This document shows positions 1 to 9,917 of a stretch of 64,000 nt of DNA, piece after piece. The stretch is taken from the NCBI RefSeq assembly GCF_018070575.1, contig NZ_JAGPXN010000002.1, positions 236,131 through 300,130 on the forward strand, in the 5' to 3' direction. How positions within the stretch are numbered: the first letter of the stretch is position 1; each line of letters begins with the position of its first letter. Below the pieces are notes generated by a model that was not told where the DNA came from, searched no databases, and saw only the letters and a list, made by a program, of their open reading frames with translations. Source of the stretch: Micromonospora sp. C31. GTDB lineage: Bacteria > Actinomycetota > Actinomycetes > Mycobacteriales > Micromonosporaceae. The translations under genes and the position numbers were made by a program.

Positions 1-60
1 CGTGACGGCGCTCGCCCCGGCGTGACGGCGCTCGCCCCGGCGTGACGGCGCCCGCCCCGG
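1..60. repeat. three tandem copies of a 20-bp unit
   Basis: Three back-to-back copies of cgtgacggcgctcgccccgg; the third differs by one base (cccgcc for ctcgcc). The array touches the window edge and may continue outside. No gene can be assigned to it. It lies just beyond the 3' end of the minus-strand PspC gene. Confidence 0.85.
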
Positions 61-117
61 TCCACGGGACGGGCGCCTCGGGCTCACCCCCCGCGCCGGG
101 CGGGGGGCGGGGTGGGC

Positions 118-324
118 TCAGTAGCGGGTGGCGGCGTGGCGGTCCTCGTTCGGCATCAGGAGCCAGAGGACCAGGTAGACGACCACCTGGGTGCCGGGCA
201 GCAGCAGCGACAGCAGGAACAGCAGCCGGATGAAGCCGGCCGACCTGCCGAAACGCTGGGCCAGGCCGGCGCAGACGCCGGCGATCATGCGCCCCTGACG
301 GGGGCGGACCAGTTTGCGACTCAT
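118..324 (-). CDS. PspC-domain small membrane protein
   Basis: A 68-residue protein made almost entirely of a PspC domain. The motif RMIAGVCAGLAQRFG near residues 12-26 is the family signature, followed by one hydrophobic segment (about residues 31-56, rich in Leu/Val). PspC proteins are envelope-stress membrane proteins; many actinobacterial copies are short stand-alone versions like this one. The ATG is preceded on the minus strand by a GGGAGT ribosome site at suitable spacing. No psp operon partners lie next to it, so its role in any phage-shock response is inferred only from the domain. Confidence 0.85.
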   Translation of the reverse strand: MSRKLVRPRQGRMIAGVCAGLAQRFGRSAGFIRLLFLLSLLLPGTQVVVYLVLWLLMPNEDRHAATRY

Positions 325-639
325 CGTCGTACTCCCACTCTGCGGCGTTCGCCGCCTCTGCCCTCAACGGTAGGAAGGGGTGGCCACCGTGCCCTCGGTC
401 GGGAGGAGGAGCGCCGGTGCGTGTCCCCGTAGGTGGTTACCCGGGAACCGGCCCCGCGACGCCCCCGGGCCCGTCGACGCTGCGACGGCCGGCGAGCGGA
501 CGACGGGCAGGGGCTGAGCTGGGCGGGTAGGCTCGCCGGTCGGGCACCCACACCCCCGGGTGCCGGACGGCCGCCCCGACCGGGGCCGGCCACGACCGTG
601 CCGCAGACCCATGAGGTACGACGGCGAGGAAGTGCAGCC
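325..639. other. intergenic region between pspC-like gene and sdaA
   Basis: A 315-bp divergent spacer that should carry promoters for both flanking genes. It contains a GC hairpin at 543-564 (GGCACCC, 8-nt loop, GGGTGCC) about 75 bp before the serine dehydratase start, which could be a leader structure. I see no recognisable riboswitch and no convincing small gene. Confidence 0.5.
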
Positions 640-2010
640 ATGATCAGCGTCTTCGATCTGTTCAGCGTCGGCATCGGGCCGTCCAGCTCCCACACGGTGG
701 GGCCGATGCGGGCCGCCCGCACCTTCGTCGCCGGCCTCAAGGCCGACGGGTTGCTGACCGGCACGGCACGGGTGCAGGCGGAGCTCTTCGGCTCGCTCGG
801 CGCCACCGGGCACGGCCACGGCAGCGACCGGGCCGTCCTGCTCGGGCTGGCCGGCGAGGCCCCGGAGACGGTGGACACCGACACGGTCGACGCGCGCGTC
901 ACCCGCATCCGCGCCGAGCGGCGGCTGAGCCTGCTCGACGCGCACGAGATCGACTTCGACCCGAACCGTGACCTGGTGCTGCACCGGCGCCGGTCGCTGC
1001 CGTACCACCCCAACGGAATGACCTTCGTGGCGTACGACGACGCGGGCGCGCAGCAGCGGGTGCGGACGTACTACTCGGTCGGCGGCGGGTTCGTGGTGGA
1101 CGAGGCGGCGGCCGGCGCGGACCGGATCAGGCCCGACGCCACCCGGGTGCGGCACCCGTTCCTCACCGGCGCGCAACTGCTCGGCGTGACCGCGTCGACG
1201 GGGCTGTCGATCAGCGAGGTGATGCTCGCCAACGAGCTCTCCTGGCGCGGCGAGGGCGAGGTGCGCGCCGGCCTGCTGGAGATCTGGCGGGTGATGCGGG
1301 AGTGCGTCGAGCGGGGCTGTTCGCGCGACGGGGTGCTGCCCGGCGGGCTGAAGGTCCGCCGCCGCGCCGCCGAGCTGCGCCGCAGCCTGGAGACGGAGCC
1401 CGATCCCGCCGACCCGCTGCGCGCGATGGACTGGGTGACCCTCTTCGCCCTCGCCGTCAACGAGGAGAACGCGGCCGGTGGCCGGGTCGTCACCGCGCCG
1501 ACCAACGGGGCGGCCGGGATCATCCCGGCGGTGCTGCACTACTACACCCGTTTCGTGCCGGGCGCCTCCGAGGAGGGCGTGGTCCGGTTCCTGCTGGCGG
1601 CGGGCGCGATCGGGGTGCTGTTCAAGGAGAACGCCTCGATATCCGGCGCCGAGGTGGGCTGCCAGGGCGAGGTGGGCTCGGCCTGCTCGATGGCCGCCGC
1701 CGGCCTGGCCGAGGCGCTGGGCGGCACCCCCGAGCAGGTGGAGAACGCCGCCGAGATCGGCATGGAGCACAACCTCGGGCTGACCTGCGACCCGGTCGGT
1801 GGTCTGGTGCAGATCCCCTGCATCGAACGGAACGCGGTGGCTAGCATCAAGGCGATCACGGCCGCCCGGCTGGCGCTGCGCGGCGACGGGGTGCACCACG
1901 TCTCGCTGGACAAGGTCATCAAGACCATGCGCGAGACCGGCGCGGACATGAAGGTCAAATACAAGGAGACGGCGCGTGGCGGACTGGCCGTCAACGTGAT
2001 CGAGTGCTGA
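640..2010 (+). CDS. sdaA: L-serine ammonia-lyase (iron-sulfur type)
   Basis: A 456-residue single-chain L-serine dehydratase, which converts L-serine to pyruvate and ammonia using an oxygen-sensitive [4Fe-4S] cluster. The N-terminal beta domain begins [20 protein letters not shown], a family hallmark. The C-terminal alpha domain carries the cluster cysteines in [14 protein letters not shown], in LTCDPVGG and in VQIPCIERN. Length is normal for the fused form. The ATG at 640 was chosen because the conserved family N-terminus starts there and a GAGGA ribosome site precedes it; the frame is open further upstream but that part is not family-like. It stands alone; the next gene starts 59 bp downstream behind its own possible -10 (TAACCT, 2034-2039). 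Confidence 0.95.
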   Translation: MISVFDLFSVGIGPSSSHTVGPMRAARTFVAGLKADGLLTGTARVQAELFGSLGATGHGHGSDRAVLLGLAGEAPETVDTDTVDARVTRIRAERRLSLLDAHEIDFDPNRDLVLHRRRSLPYHPNGMTFVAYDDAGAQQRVRTYYSVGGGFVVDEAAAGADRIRPDATRVRHPFLTGAQLLGVTASTGLSISEVMLANELSWRGEGEVRAGLLEIWRVMRECVERGCSRDGVLPGGLKVRRRAAELRRSLETEPDPADPLRAMDWVTLFALAVNEENAAGGRVVTAPTNGAAGIIPAVLHYYTRFVPGASEEGVVRFLLAAGAIGVLFKENASISGAEVGCQGEVGSACSMAAAGLAEALGGTPEQVENAAEIGMEHNLGLTCDPVGGLVQIPCIERNAVASIKAITAARLALRGDGVHHVSLDKVIKTMRETGADMKVKYKETARGGLAVNVIEC

Positions 2011-2069
2011 GGGGGCGTTCGTTCACCGACTGCTAACCTGTCGTCCGTCCGGTGAGGCGGGAGGCGGCG

Positions 2070-2897
2070 GTGACCTCTGGCGTCGCGGCGTTGTGGTCGC
2101 ACCGCACCTCGCTGCGCATCCTGGTCAGGCGCGACCTCGCCGTGAAGTACCAGCAGTCCGTGCTCGGGTATCTCTGGTCGCTGATCGAGCCCCTCGGCCT
2201 GGGGGCGATCTACTGGTTCGTCTTCGGCGTCCTCTACTCGCGGGACACCAGCCGCCACCTCGGTGACGCGGCCGACTCGTACCCGCTGTTCCTGCTCACC
2301 GGGATCTTCGCCTGGATGTGGACCAGTTCGGCGCTGAGCGAGGCCACCAACGCGCTGACCGGCCAGGCCCGGCTGATCACCACGATGAACCTGCCGCGGC
2401 AGGTCTTCCCGATCGGCCGGGTCACCGGCCGCTTCGCCGAGTACGCCGCCGGCCTGCCGATCCTGCTGGCCGTCGCCGTCGGGTACGCCGCGTCCGGGCG
2501 GGTCGAGCCGGGCTGGTCGCTGCTGGCCCTGCCGCTGGCGGTGGTGGTGCAGGGCGTCCTGCTGGTCGGGCTGGCGCTGCTGCTCTCGGCGGCCAACGTG
2601 CTGATGCGCGACGTCGAGCGGTTCATGCGGCTGGCTGTCCGGGTGCTCTTCTACGCCACCCCGATCATCTACCCGCTGAGCCTCGTGCGCGACGCCGACC
2701 TGCCGGGCTGGCTGAAGGTCGCGTACGAGCTGAACCCGCTGGTCGGCATCTTCCAGCTGCACCACGCGGTCTGGTATCCCGACGAGTTTCCGGACGCCCG
2801 GCTGCTGACCACCGCCGTCGGCGTCAGCCTGCTGGTGCTGGCCGCCGGCTGGTGGTCGTTCCGCCGGCTCGAGCCCGCCGTGCTCAAGGAGCTGTAG
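2070..2897 (+). CDS. ABC-2 type polysaccharide/teichoic-acid exporter permease (TagG/Wzm-like)
   Basis: About 275 residues with six predicted membrane segments, starting with a cytoplasmic stretch ([20 protein letters not shown]) typical of TagG, Wzm and RfbA permeases. It would form the membrane channel of an ABC-2 exporter moving undecaprenyl-linked glycopolymer across the cytoplasmic membrane. The ATPase partner starts 2 bp after its stop. I prefer GTG at 2070, which has a GGGAGG ribosome site 6 bp upstream, over GTG at 2052. It is first in an apparent four-gene operon running to 7858. The substrate is inferred from the downstream CDP-alcohol and TagF-like genes. Confidence 0.9.
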   Translation: MTSGVAALWSHRTSLRILVRRDLAVKYQQSVLGYLWSLIEPLGLGAIYWFVFGVLYSRDTSRHLGDAADSYPLFLLTGIFAWMWTSSALSEATNALTGQARLITTMNLPRQVFPIGRVTGRFAEYAAGLPILLAVAVGYAASGRVEPGWSLLALPLAVVVQGVLLVGLALLLSAANVLMRDVERFMRLAVRVLFYATPIIYPLSLVRDADLPGWLKVAYELNPLVGIFQLHHAVWYPDEFPDARLLTTAVGVSLLVLAAGWWSFRRLEPAVLKEL

Positions 2898-2899
2898 GG

Positions 2900-3649
2900 A
2901 TGGCCGAGGCGATCATCGAGGCGGACGGGCTCGGCATCCGGTTCGTCCGCAACCGGCGGCGGCAGTTGCGGCTGCGGGAGCTGTTCATCCACCGGGGGCG
3001 GCGCGGTGCGGCCGACGACGGCCGGTTCTGGCCGCTGCGGGACGTGTCGTTCTCGGTGCGGGCGGGGGAGACCGTCGGCGTGGTCGGCCGCAACGGCACG
3101 GGCAAGAGCACCCTGCTGCGGCTGATCGCCGGCGTGCTCATCCCCGACGAGGGCCGCATCCGGGTGCGCGGGGACGTCGCGCCGCTGCTGGAGCTCTCCG
3201 CCGGGTTCTCCGGCGACCTGACCGGTCGGGAGAACCTCTACCTGGTCGGTGGCCTGCACGGGCTTGCGTCGGGCTACCTGCGCCGGCACTTCGACGACAT
3301 CGTCTCGTTCGCCGGTGAGCAGGTGGAGCGGGCCGTCGACACGTCGGTGCGGCACTACTCGTCCGGCATGAAGGTCCGGCTCGGCTTCGCCATCATCTCG
3401 CACCTGCCGCACCCGATCCTGCTCATGGACGAGGTGACCGCGGTCGGGGACGAGGAGTTCCGCAACAAGTGTTATGCGACGATCGACCGTCTGCTCGGGG
3501 AGGGGCGCACTCTGGTGCTGGTGTCACACAACGAAAAGGACCTGACCCGGTTCTGCCGTCGGGGGCTCTACCTCGACGCGGGCCGGCTGAGCGTCGACGG
3601 CACGATCGCCGAGGCGCTGCACGCGTACCACGCCGCGGTTCCGTGGTGA
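2900..3649 (+). CDS. ABC exporter ATP-binding protein (TagH/Wzt-like)
   Basis: A 249-residue nucleotide-binding protein. Walker A is GRNGTGKST, the signature region is the divergent [11 protein letters not shown] seen in Wzt/TagH ATPases, and Walker B is [12 protein letters not shown]. The N-terminus contains an Arg-rich insertion before the first beta strand ([15 protein letters not shown]), as in TagH. It lacks the C-terminal carbohydrate-binding extension of long Wzt proteins, so chain-end recognition is unlikely to be built in. It pairs with the permease directly upstream, and its stop overlaps the start of the next gene (GTGA), implying translational coupling. Confidence 0.92.
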   Translation: MAEAIIEADGLGIRFVRNRRRQLRLRELFIHRGRRGAADDGRFWPLRDVSFSVRAGETVGVVGRNGTGKSTLLRLIAGVLIPDEGRIRVRGDVAPLLELSAGFSGDLTGRENLYLVGGLHGLASGYLRRHFDDIVSFAGEQVERAVDTSVRHYSSGMKVRLGFAIISHLPHPILLMDEVTAVGDEEFRNKCYATIDRLLGEGRTLVLVSHNEKDLTRFCRRGLYLDAGRLSVDGTIAEALHAYHAAVPW

Positions 3650-5637
3650 CGCTCGCGATCGTGCTCGCCGCCGACGCTCCGGCCGCGAGCCTGCCGACCC
3701 GCTCGGGCGAATCCGTCGCCGACCGGCTGGCCGGCCAGCTCCGGCGTGCGGGGGCGGACGAGGTGCGCCACGTCGCCGACCTCGGCGAGCTGGCCGCCCT
3801 CGCCGACGCGGCCACGCACCCGGTGCTCGTCACCGGCGCCGACCTGGTCGCGCACACCGCCGTCCTGCGGCACCTGGCCACCAGCCCCGTCGGGCCGACG
3901 GTGGCGCTGGTGCTCACCGACCCGCCCGGCGAGGGCCGCACGGCCGTGCGCGAGGAGCGCGGCCAGGTGGTCGGTGCCGGGCCGCCGGAGGCGCTCGACG
4001 GTGAGGCCACCGGCGTCTTCGGCGGCGCGCTGCGGGTCGGCGTCGACGACCTGCCGTCGCTCGCCGCCGCCGCGCGCGCGGTCGCCGCCGGGGTGGCGCC
4101 GGCCGCCGCGCCGGTCGGGCCCGCCGTGGACCGGCTCTTCGCGGGCCTCACCGGGCTCGGCACGCTGACCTTCGCCCAGCGCGTACGCCTGCTCGTCGCG
4201 CACCGGGTGGCCGACCCGGCGGGGCTGGCCGCCGCGGAGGCGGCCGTGGCCGCCGTCGACGAGGACCGGGCCGAGCTGAGGCTCTCGGTGAAGGAGCGCG
4301 ACGACTTCTTCACCACCTTCTTCGTCAGCACCTGGTCGCCGTACGTGACGAAGGCGTCGGCGAAGCTCGGGCTCGGCCCCACCGCGGTCACGATGATCTC
4401 GGTGGCGTTCGCGGTGGCCGCAGCCGTGCTCTTCGGCACGGGTGGCCGGGTGGCGCTTCTCGCCGGGGCGGTGCTGCTCTACCTCGGCTTCGTGCTCGAC
4501 TGCGTGGACGGCCAGCTTGCCCGCTACACCCGGCACTTCAGCGCCTGGGGCGGCTGGCTGGACACGATGGCCGACCGGGCCAAGGAGTACGTGGTCTACG
4601 CCGGCCTCGGCTACGGGGCCACCCAGGCCGGTTTCCGGTACGGCTGGGCGCTGGCGATCGCCGCGATCACGTTGCAGACCGTCCGGCACATGACCGACAC
4701 CTGGTACGGCGTGCTGCACGACGAGGCGGCCCGCCGGCCGAAGGCGGTCGGCACCTCCGGCGGCGGCATCGGCGACAGGCTGAACGCCGCCTCCAACCGG
4801 GTGCAGGCCGACACGGGCTCGGTGTCGTACTGGCTGAAGCGGACGGTGGTCTTCCCGATCGGTGAGCGGTGGGCGCTGATCGCGATCACCGTGGCGCTGT
4901 TCGGCCCGCTGGTCAGCCTGTACGCGGTGCTGGCCTGGGGGGTGCTGGCGTTCGCGTACACCGGGGCGCTGCGTACGCTGCGGGCCCGCTGGATGTGGGT
5001 GCCGGTGCTGGACACGGTCGACGCCACCCTGCACCGTGACGACGGGCCGTTGGCCCGGCTCCTGCCGGTGCTGCGGCCCGTGGGTCCGCTGACGCTGGCG
5101 GTCGGCGCGGCGCTGGGCTCGGCGGCGCTGCTGGTGGCGGCGCTGCTGACCCGCGACGGCGCGGGGGCGGAGGGCCTGCGGTGGGCGGTGCCGGCCGCGC
5201 TGCTGGTGCTGCTGGCCGCCGGCCTCGGTGCCGGCGCGGCACACAACGGGCCGCTGGACTGGCTGGTGCCGGCCGCGCTGCGGGCGGGCGAGTACCTGTT
5301 CGCCATCGCGGTCGGCGTGGTCGGTGACGTGCCGGCGTGGCTGGTCTTCGGGTACGTCTTCGTGCTGACCCTGCACCACTACGACCTGACCGCGCGGTTG
5401 GAGAAGCGGCAGTCCGCCCCGCCGCTGCACGGCGTCACACTGGGCTGGGAGGGCCGTTCGGTGCTGCTGGCCCTGGCGGCGATCGCCGGTATTGCCGGTA
5501 TCGGGATGGCTACACTCGGTACGTACCTTCTCGTGGTTTTTGTGGGGAGTGTGGCCCTCGCCTGGGTGGTCCTGCCCGCCCGCGCCGCGCGGGCGTCGGT
5601 GGGCCTGGTCGGCGCGGGAGGTCGCTCGCCGGGCTGA
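3646..5637 (+). CDS. nucleotidyltransferase-like / CDP-alcohol phosphotransferase fusion with extra membrane domain (DUF5941-like)
   Basis: A 663-residue multidomain protein. Residues 1 to about 210 resemble a degenerate nucleotidyltransferase fold (starts [12 protein letters not shown], without the usual Gly-rich loop). From about residue 220 comes a CDP-OH-P transferase domain with the signature DCVDGQLAR, followed by GWLDTMADR, which together supply the conserved Asp residues that bind CDP and metal. The C-terminal 250 residues are multi-membrane-spanning. The family transfers a phospho-alcohol from a CDP-alcohol to an acceptor hydroxyl. Lying between an ABC glycopolymer exporter and a TagF-like gene, it probably makes or primes the wall polymer or its lipid anchor. 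The GTG at 3646 overlaps the upstream stop; substrate unknown. Confidence 0.85.
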   Translation: MTLAIVLAADAPAASLPTRSGESVADRLAGQLRRAGADEVRHVADLGELAALADAATHPVLVTGADLVAHTAVLRHLATSPVGPTVALVLTDPPGEGRTAVREERGQVVGAGPPEALDGEATGVFGGALRVGVDDLPSLAAAARAVAAGVAPAAAPVGPAVDRLFAGLTGLGTLTFAQRVRLLVAHRVADPAGLAAAEAAVAAVDEDRAELRLSVKERDDFFTTFFVSTWSPYVTKASAKLGLGPTAVTMISVAFAVAAAVLFGTGGRVALLAGAVLLYLGFVLDCVDGQLARYTRHFSAWGGWLDTMADRAKEYVVYAGLGYGATQAGFRYGWALAIAAITLQTVRHMTDTWYGVLHDEAARRPKAVGTSGGGIGDRLNAASNRVQADTGSVSYWLKRTVVFPIGERWALIAITVALFGPLVSLYAVLAWGVLAFAYTGALRTLRARWMWVPVLDTVDATLHRDDGPLARLLPVLRPVGPLTLAVGAALGSAALLVAALLTRDGAGAEGLRWAVPAALLVLLAAGLGAGAAHNGPLDWLVPAALRAGEYLFAIAVGVVGDVPAWLVFGYVFVLTLHHYDLTARLEKRQSAPPLHGVTLGWEGRSVLLALAAIAGIAGIGMATLGTYLLVVFVGSVALAWVVLPARAARASVGLVGAGGRSPG

Positions 5638-5653
5638 CGGAGGGGGCCGGCCG

Positions 5654-7858
5654 ATGACACTGATCAGCTTCGTCGTGCCGGCCTACCGGGTGCAGGGCTA
5701 CCTGCGCGAGTGCCTGGACTCCATCCTCGCCCAGCCGGTCGCCGACATCGAGGTGATCGGCGTCGACGACTGCTCGCCGGACGACAGCGGCGAGATCCTC
5801 GCCGAGTACGCGGCCCGCGACCCGCGGGTGCACGCCGTCCGGCTGGCGGAGAACGTCGGGCTCGGTCCGGCCCGCAACGTCGGGCTGGACCGGGCCGCCG
5901 GCGAGTACGTCTGGTTCGTCGACGGCGACGACTGGCTCGCGCCGGACTGCCTGACCGAGGTGGCCGGGCGCCTGCGCGCGAGGCGCCCCGACGTGCTCCT
6001 GGTCGACCACGTCCGCACGCACTGGAACAACGCCATCAGCCGCAGCGCGATGGCGGAGGTGTTCCCGGAGCCGCCCGGCGAGGCGACCTTCCGGCTGCGC
6101 GAGCGGCCCGAGACGCTGCGGCTGCTGCACACCGCCTGGAACCGGCTGGTCCGCCGGCGGTTCCTGCTCGAGCAGGGCCTGCGCTTCGCCCCCGGCTGGT
6201 ACGAGGACGTCTCGTTCAGCTACCCGGTGCTGCTGGCCGCCGAGCGGATCGGGGTGCTGGACCGGGTCTGCGTCAACTACCGGCAGCGCCGGACCGGGGC
6301 GATCACCAGGACCAGGGGCGAGCGGCACTTCGAGGTGTTCGGGCAGTGGCACCGGGTGTTCCGGCTGATGGACGACCGGGGGCCGGCCGTCGACGACCTG
6401 CGCCCCGCGCTGTTCGAGCGGATGATCTGGCACCAGCTGACCGTGCTCGGCAACGGGGAACGGATCGCGCCCGAGCTGCGCCCGGCCTTCTTCGCCCGGA
6501 TCGCCGCCGACCACGCGCGCTGGCTGCCGCCGGGCGGTTACCCGACGCCGACGGGTGCCGAGGGGCTCAAGCACCGGCTGGTGGCCGCCGGCCGCTGGCG
6601 CACGTTCAGCGCGCTGCGCGCCGCCTACCGGGCGCGGGACGTCGCCCGCCGGACGGCCGGGAACGCGAGGCGGCGGGTCGCACCCCCGGCCCGGCTCGCG
6701 GCCCGGCTGGCCCGGGACACCCTGCTGCGCGAGTACTACCGGGCCGAGTTGCGCCGGCCGGTCGACCCGACGCTGGCCGTCTACGCGGCCTACTGGTACC
6801 GCGGGTACGCGGACAACCCGGCGGCCGTCTTCGAGGCGGCCCGCCGGCTGGCACCCGAGGTGCGCGGGGTGTGGATCGTCCGGCGCGACCGGGCGCACAC
6901 CGTGCCCGACGGCGTCGCGTACGTGGTCGCCGGGACCCGCGCCTACTACCGGGCGCTGGCCCGGGCGCGGTGGCTCGTCAACAACGTCAACTTCCCGGAC
7001 CACGTCCGCAAGCGGCCGGGCACCGTGCACGTGCAGACCCACCACGGCACGCCGGTGAAGGTGATGGGCCTCGACCAGCAGCGGTACCCGGTCGGCGCGG
7101 TCGGGATGGACTTCGTCGGGCTGCTGCGCCGGGTGGACCGCTGGGACTACAGCGTCAGCGCGAACAGCTTCTCCAGCCAGATGTGGGAGCGCGCGTACCC
7201 GGCCGCGTACACCACGCTGGAGGTCGGCTATCCGCGCAACGACCGGCTGGTCACCGCCACCGCCGAGGAGGTGCTCCGGCTGCGCGCCGGGTTCGGCCTC
7301 GGGCTCGGCGAGCAGGTCGTCCTGTACGCCCCGACGCACCGCGAGCACCTGCCCGGCTACCAGCCGCCCTTCGATGCGGAGCGGCTGCTCGACGTGCTCG
7401 GACCGACCGGCCGGCTGCTGATGCGCAGCCACTACTTCCACGACCGGGACCGCCACGCCGGGCGCCCGGCGGAGCGCGACCGGGTACGCGACGTCAGCGA
7501 CCACCCGCACGTGGAGGATCTCTACCTCGTGGCGGACGTGCTGATCACCGACTACTCCTCGGCGATGTTCGACTACGCCGTGCTCGACCGGCCGATCGTC
7601 GTGTACGCCCCCGACTGGGAGGCGTACCGGCTGGCCCGTGGCGTCTACTTCGACGTGACCGCGCAGCCGCCGGGCGCGGTGGCCACCCGCTTCGCCGACC
7701 TGCTCGACCTGTTCCGCGCCGGCGAGGTCCACTCGGAGGCGGCGCGCAAGGCCCGGCAGCGGTTCCGGGCCCGGTTCTGCGCGCTCGACGACGGCCACGC
7801 CGCCGAGCGGGTGGTCCGGCGGGTCTTCCTCGGCGAGGGGCCCGCGGCCCACGGGTGA
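5654..7858 (+). CDS. bifunctional GT2 glycosyltransferase / CDP-glycerol glycerophosphotransferase-like protein (TagB/TagF family)
   Basis: A 734-residue fusion. Residues 1 to about 320 form a GT-A family 2 glycosyltransferase (MTLISFVVPAYRVQGYL start, DDCSPDDSGE, and the metal-binding FVDGDDW). Residues from about 390 match the CDP-glycerol glycerophosphotransferase family: HHGTPVKVMG, VLYAPTHRE, and DVLITDYSSAMFDYAV followed by PIVVYAPD. Such enzymes polymerise or prime poly(polyol phosphate) chains of teichoic acids on the cytoplasmic face. With the exporter genes upstream this completes a small wall-glycopolymer locus. The ATG at 5654 lies 16 bp after the previous stop behind a GGAGGGGG ribosome site. 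The polyol and sugar cannot be read from sequence. Confidence 0.9.
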   Translation: MTLISFVVPAYRVQGYLRECLDSILAQPVADIEVIGVDDCSPDDSGEILAEYAARDPRVHAVRLAENVGLGPARNVGLDRAAGEYVWFVDGDDWLAPDCLTEVAGRLRARRPDVLLVDHVRTHWNNAISRSAMAEVFPEPPGEATFRLRERPETLRLLHTAWNRLVRRRFLLEQGLRFAPGWYEDVSFSYPVLLAAERIGVLDRVCVNYRQRRTGAITRTRGERHFEVFGQWHRVFRLMDDRGPAVDDLRPALFERMIWHQLTVLGNGERIAPELRPAFFARIAADHARWLPPGGYPTPTGAEGLKHRLVAAGRWRTFSALRAAYRARDVARRTAGNARRRVAPPARLAARLARDTLLREYYRAELRRPVDPTLAVYAAYWYRGYADNPAAVFEAARRLAPEVRGVWIVRRDRAHTVPDGVAYVVAGTRAYYRALARARWLVNNVNFPDHVRKRPGTVHVQTHHGTPVKVMGLDQQRYPVGAVGMDFVGLLRRVDRWDYSVSANSFSSQMWERAYPAAYTTLEVGYPRNDRLVTATAEEVLRLRAGFGLGLGEQVVLYAPTHREHLPGYQPPFDAERLLDVLGPTGRLLMRSHYFHDRDRHAGRPAERDRVRDVSDHPHVEDLYLVADVLITDYSSAMFDYAVLDRPIVVYAPDWEAYRLARGVYFDVTAQPPGAVATRFADLLDLFRAGEVHSEAARKARQRFRARFCALDDGHAAERVVRRVFLGEGPAAHG

Positions 7859-8049
7859 GTGCGGGGGGAGCCCGTCCCGGGCCCGCGTCGGGGACCGGAA
7901 GGAGGAGCTCGGGGAGGGGGCGTCGTCCCGGCGGGTGGGCGTCACAGGGTCGTCACAAGCCGAACATGGCACGTTTACCCGATGTGCGAACCGGATGGTC
8001 CTCGTCACAGTCATTCCGAGTTCGGCCGACGAGCTGGGGGGAGGGCACG

Positions 8050-9345
8050 GTGACAACCGTCGCGCTCAAGGACGTCACGAAGGTCTTCAGGGACGGCACC
8101 CTCGCCGTCGACAACGTCAATCTCGACGTCGACGACGGCGAGTTCATGGTGCTGCTCGGCCCGTCGGGCTGCGGGAAGTCCACGGTGCTGAGGATGGTGG
8201 CCGGGCTGGAGGAGCCGACGTCGGGCGCGGTGATGCTCGACGGCGAGCTGGCCAACGACCTGCCGCCGCGCGACCGGAAGATCGCGATGGTCTTCCAGGA
8301 CTTCGCGCTCTATCCGCACATGACCGTCGGCGACAACATCGCCTTCCCGCTCAAGTTGGCCGGGTTGGAGCCCGAGCCGCGCGGCGAGCGGGTCACCGAC
8401 GTGGCCAGCGCGCTCGGCATCGGCGACGTGCTCGGCCGCAAGCCCAGCCAGCTCTCCGGCGGGCAGCGGCAGCGGGTCGCGATGGGTCGGGCGATCGTGC
8501 GCCGCCCCGGCGTGTTCCTGATGGACGAGCCGCTCTCCAACCTCGACAGCGGGCTCCGCGCCGAGCTGCGCGCGGAGATCTCCGGCCTGACCCGGGAACT
8601 GGGCGTCACCACCATCTACGTCACCCACGACCAGGCCGAGGCGCTGACCATGGCCGACCGGGTCGCCATCATGCGCAAGGGCGTCCTGCAGGACGTCGGC
8701 ACCCCCACCCAGGTGTACGGCCGCCCGGCCACCCTCTACGTGGCGGCGTTCCTCGGCAGCCCGCGGATGAACCTGCTGGAGGCCTCGGTCTACGTCCACC
8801 TCGACCGCTACGTCACCCTCACCCTCGGCGAGCAGGCGCTCTACCTGCCGTGGGACGACATCCGCAGCCGGGCGGTCGCGCATTACCACGGGGAGCGGAT
8901 CGTGGTCGGGATGCGGGCCGAGGCGCTCACCCCGGTCGCGCCGGACACGCAGGGCGCCGTGTTGCACGGCCGGATCCGCTATCTGGAGCACCACGGGCAC
9001 GAGTCGCTCGCCTTCCTCGACGTCGGGGCCACCGCGATCTTGGTGGACGAGATGGGCACCCAGGTCGACGCGCCCAGCGGTCAGCGCGGCCGTCGTCGCT
9101 TCGGGCAGGTCGTGCAGCGGCTGACCGGGCGTGCCGCCGAGGAGGAGACCGCCCCGGCCACCGATGCGCGCACCAGCGTGCTCAACGACCCGGGTCGGCA
9201 CCACCGTCGCCCCGCCGAACTCGCGGTCCGGCTCGCGCCGTACCCGGGGGTCTCCGCCGGTCACGCCCTGGCGGTCTCCGTACGCATGGACGCGCTGCAC
9301 TTCTTCGACGAGCGCGGCGACCGCATCGACGTGGGCTGGCGTTGA
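8050..9345 (+). CDS. MalK/UgpC/MsiK-type sugar ABC importer ATPase
   Basis: A 431-residue ATPase with Walker A GPSGCGKST, Q-loop VFQDFALYPHM, signature LSGGQRQRVAMG, Walker B FLMDEPLSNLD and switch His VTHDQAEAL. After about residue 240 there is a TOBE/OB-like regulatory region, longer than usual and including a low-conservation insert around residues 335-390. Orphan ATPases of this type in actinobacteria (MsiK) energise several sugar importers encoded elsewhere. No permease or binding protein is adjacent, so a shared role is likely but not shown. The GTG start follows a strong GGGGGGAGGG ribosome site. Confidence 0.93.
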   Translation: MTTVALKDVTKVFRDGTLAVDNVNLDVDDGEFMVLLGPSGCGKSTVLRMVAGLEEPTSGAVMLDGELANDLPPRDRKIAMVFQDFALYPHMTVGDNIAFPLKLAGLEPEPRGERVTDVASALGIGDVLGRKPSQLSGGQRQRVAMGRAIVRRPGVFLMDEPLSNLDSGLRAELRAEISGLTRELGVTTIYVTHDQAEALTMADRVAIMRKGVLQDVGTPTQVYGRPATLYVAAFLGSPRMNLLEASVYVHLDRYVTLTLGEQALYLPWDDIRSRAVAHYHGERIVVGMRAEALTPVAPDTQGAVLHGRIRYLEHHGHESLAFLDVGATAILVDEMGTQVDAPSGQRGRRRFGQVVQRLTGRAAEEETAPATDARTSVLNDPGRHHRRPAELAVRLAPYPGVSAGHALAVSVRMDALHFFDERGDRIDVGWR

Positions 9346-9367
9346 CGGGGCGGCCCTTGCCGGAGAA

Positions 9368-9383
9368 GTTACCGAATAGTAAC
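9368..9383 (+). promoter_or_regulatory. palindrome GTTAC-N6-GTAAC at a probable promoter
   Basis: The inverted repeat GTTACCGAATAGTAAC ends 8 bp before the thioesterase ATG. It contains TAGTAA, which could serve as a -10 element giving a very short leader, so a bound regulator would block transcription. No candidate regulator is adjacent. Confidence 0.35.
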
Positions 9384-9391
9384 GTCGGTTC

Positions 9392-9856
9392 ATGACCATC
9401 GACTCGCGCCAGGTGGCGGCCGGCTTGCTCGACGCGGTGCCCTTCGCCCGTACGCTCGGACTCGAAATCGTCGAGGTGGCCCCCGAGGCCGACGGTGGGG
9501 TTCGGGCCGTGGTCCGGCTCCCCGATTCGCCGGCCACCCACAACCACGTCGGCGGGCCGCACGCCGGTGCCATGTTCACCCTGGGTGAGACGGCCTCCGG
9601 CGCGGTGGTGCTCGTCGCGTTCGGGCACCTGCTCGACCGGGCCACGCCCCTGGCGGTGCGCGCCGACATCGCGTACCGGAAGCTCGCCAAGGGGCCGGTC
9701 CGCGCGACCGCCCGGCTGGGGCGCGCGGTGGCCGAGGTGGTCGCGGAGCTGGAGGCCGGGCGGCGGCCGGAGTTCCCGGTACACGTCGAGATCGCCACCG
9801 AGGAGGGCAAGCCGACCTCGGAGATGACCGTGGTCTGGACGCTGCGCCCGAACTGA
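9392..9856 (+). CDS. hotdog-fold thioesterase-like protein (DUF4442/PaaI type)
   Basis: A 154-residue single-domain hotdog protein. The segment ATHNHVGGPHAGAMFTLGE (about residues 48-66) corresponds to the helix and strand that bear the active-site residues in PaaI-like acyl-CoA thioesterases and the DUF4442 subgroup. It is probably cytoplasmic and hydrolyses an acyl-CoA, substrate unknown. It stands alone behind a short palindromic promoter region. Confidence 0.8.
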   Translation: MTIDSRQVAAGLLDAVPFARTLGLEIVEVAPEADGGVRAVVRLPDSPATHNHVGGPHAGAMFTLGETASGAVVLVAFGHLLDRATPLAVRADIAYRKLAKGPVRATARLGRAVAEVVAELEAGRRPEFPVHVEIATEEGKPTSEMTVVWTLRPN

Positions 9857-9884
9857 GCCGGGCGGCAAGGGGACCGAAAGCGGT

Positions 9885-9911
9885 TTGCGGGCCCGGAGGT
9901 CTGGATAGATT
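9885..9911 (+). promoter_or_regulatory. probable leaderless promoter of the pgmB-GH65 operon
   Basis: A TTGCGG -35-like element (9885-9890) and TAGATT -10 element (9906-9911) lie only 6 bp before the GTG start at 9918, so the transcript would begin at or next to the start codon. No ribosome site is present, which fits leaderless translation. Confidence 0.5.
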
Positions 9912-9917
9912 CGTACC

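Noticed and set aside
543-564. Hairpin before sdaA as a glycine or other riboswitch
   Set aside because: Only a simple stem-loop is present; no conserved aptamer core of a known class is visible.
364-1899. Long minus-strand reading frame opposite sdaA
   Set aside because: It mirrors the codons of the clearly conserved serine dehydratase; its predicted protein is Arg/His/Gln-rich with no family pattern. Similar antisense frames opposite nearly every gene here were discarded for the same reason.
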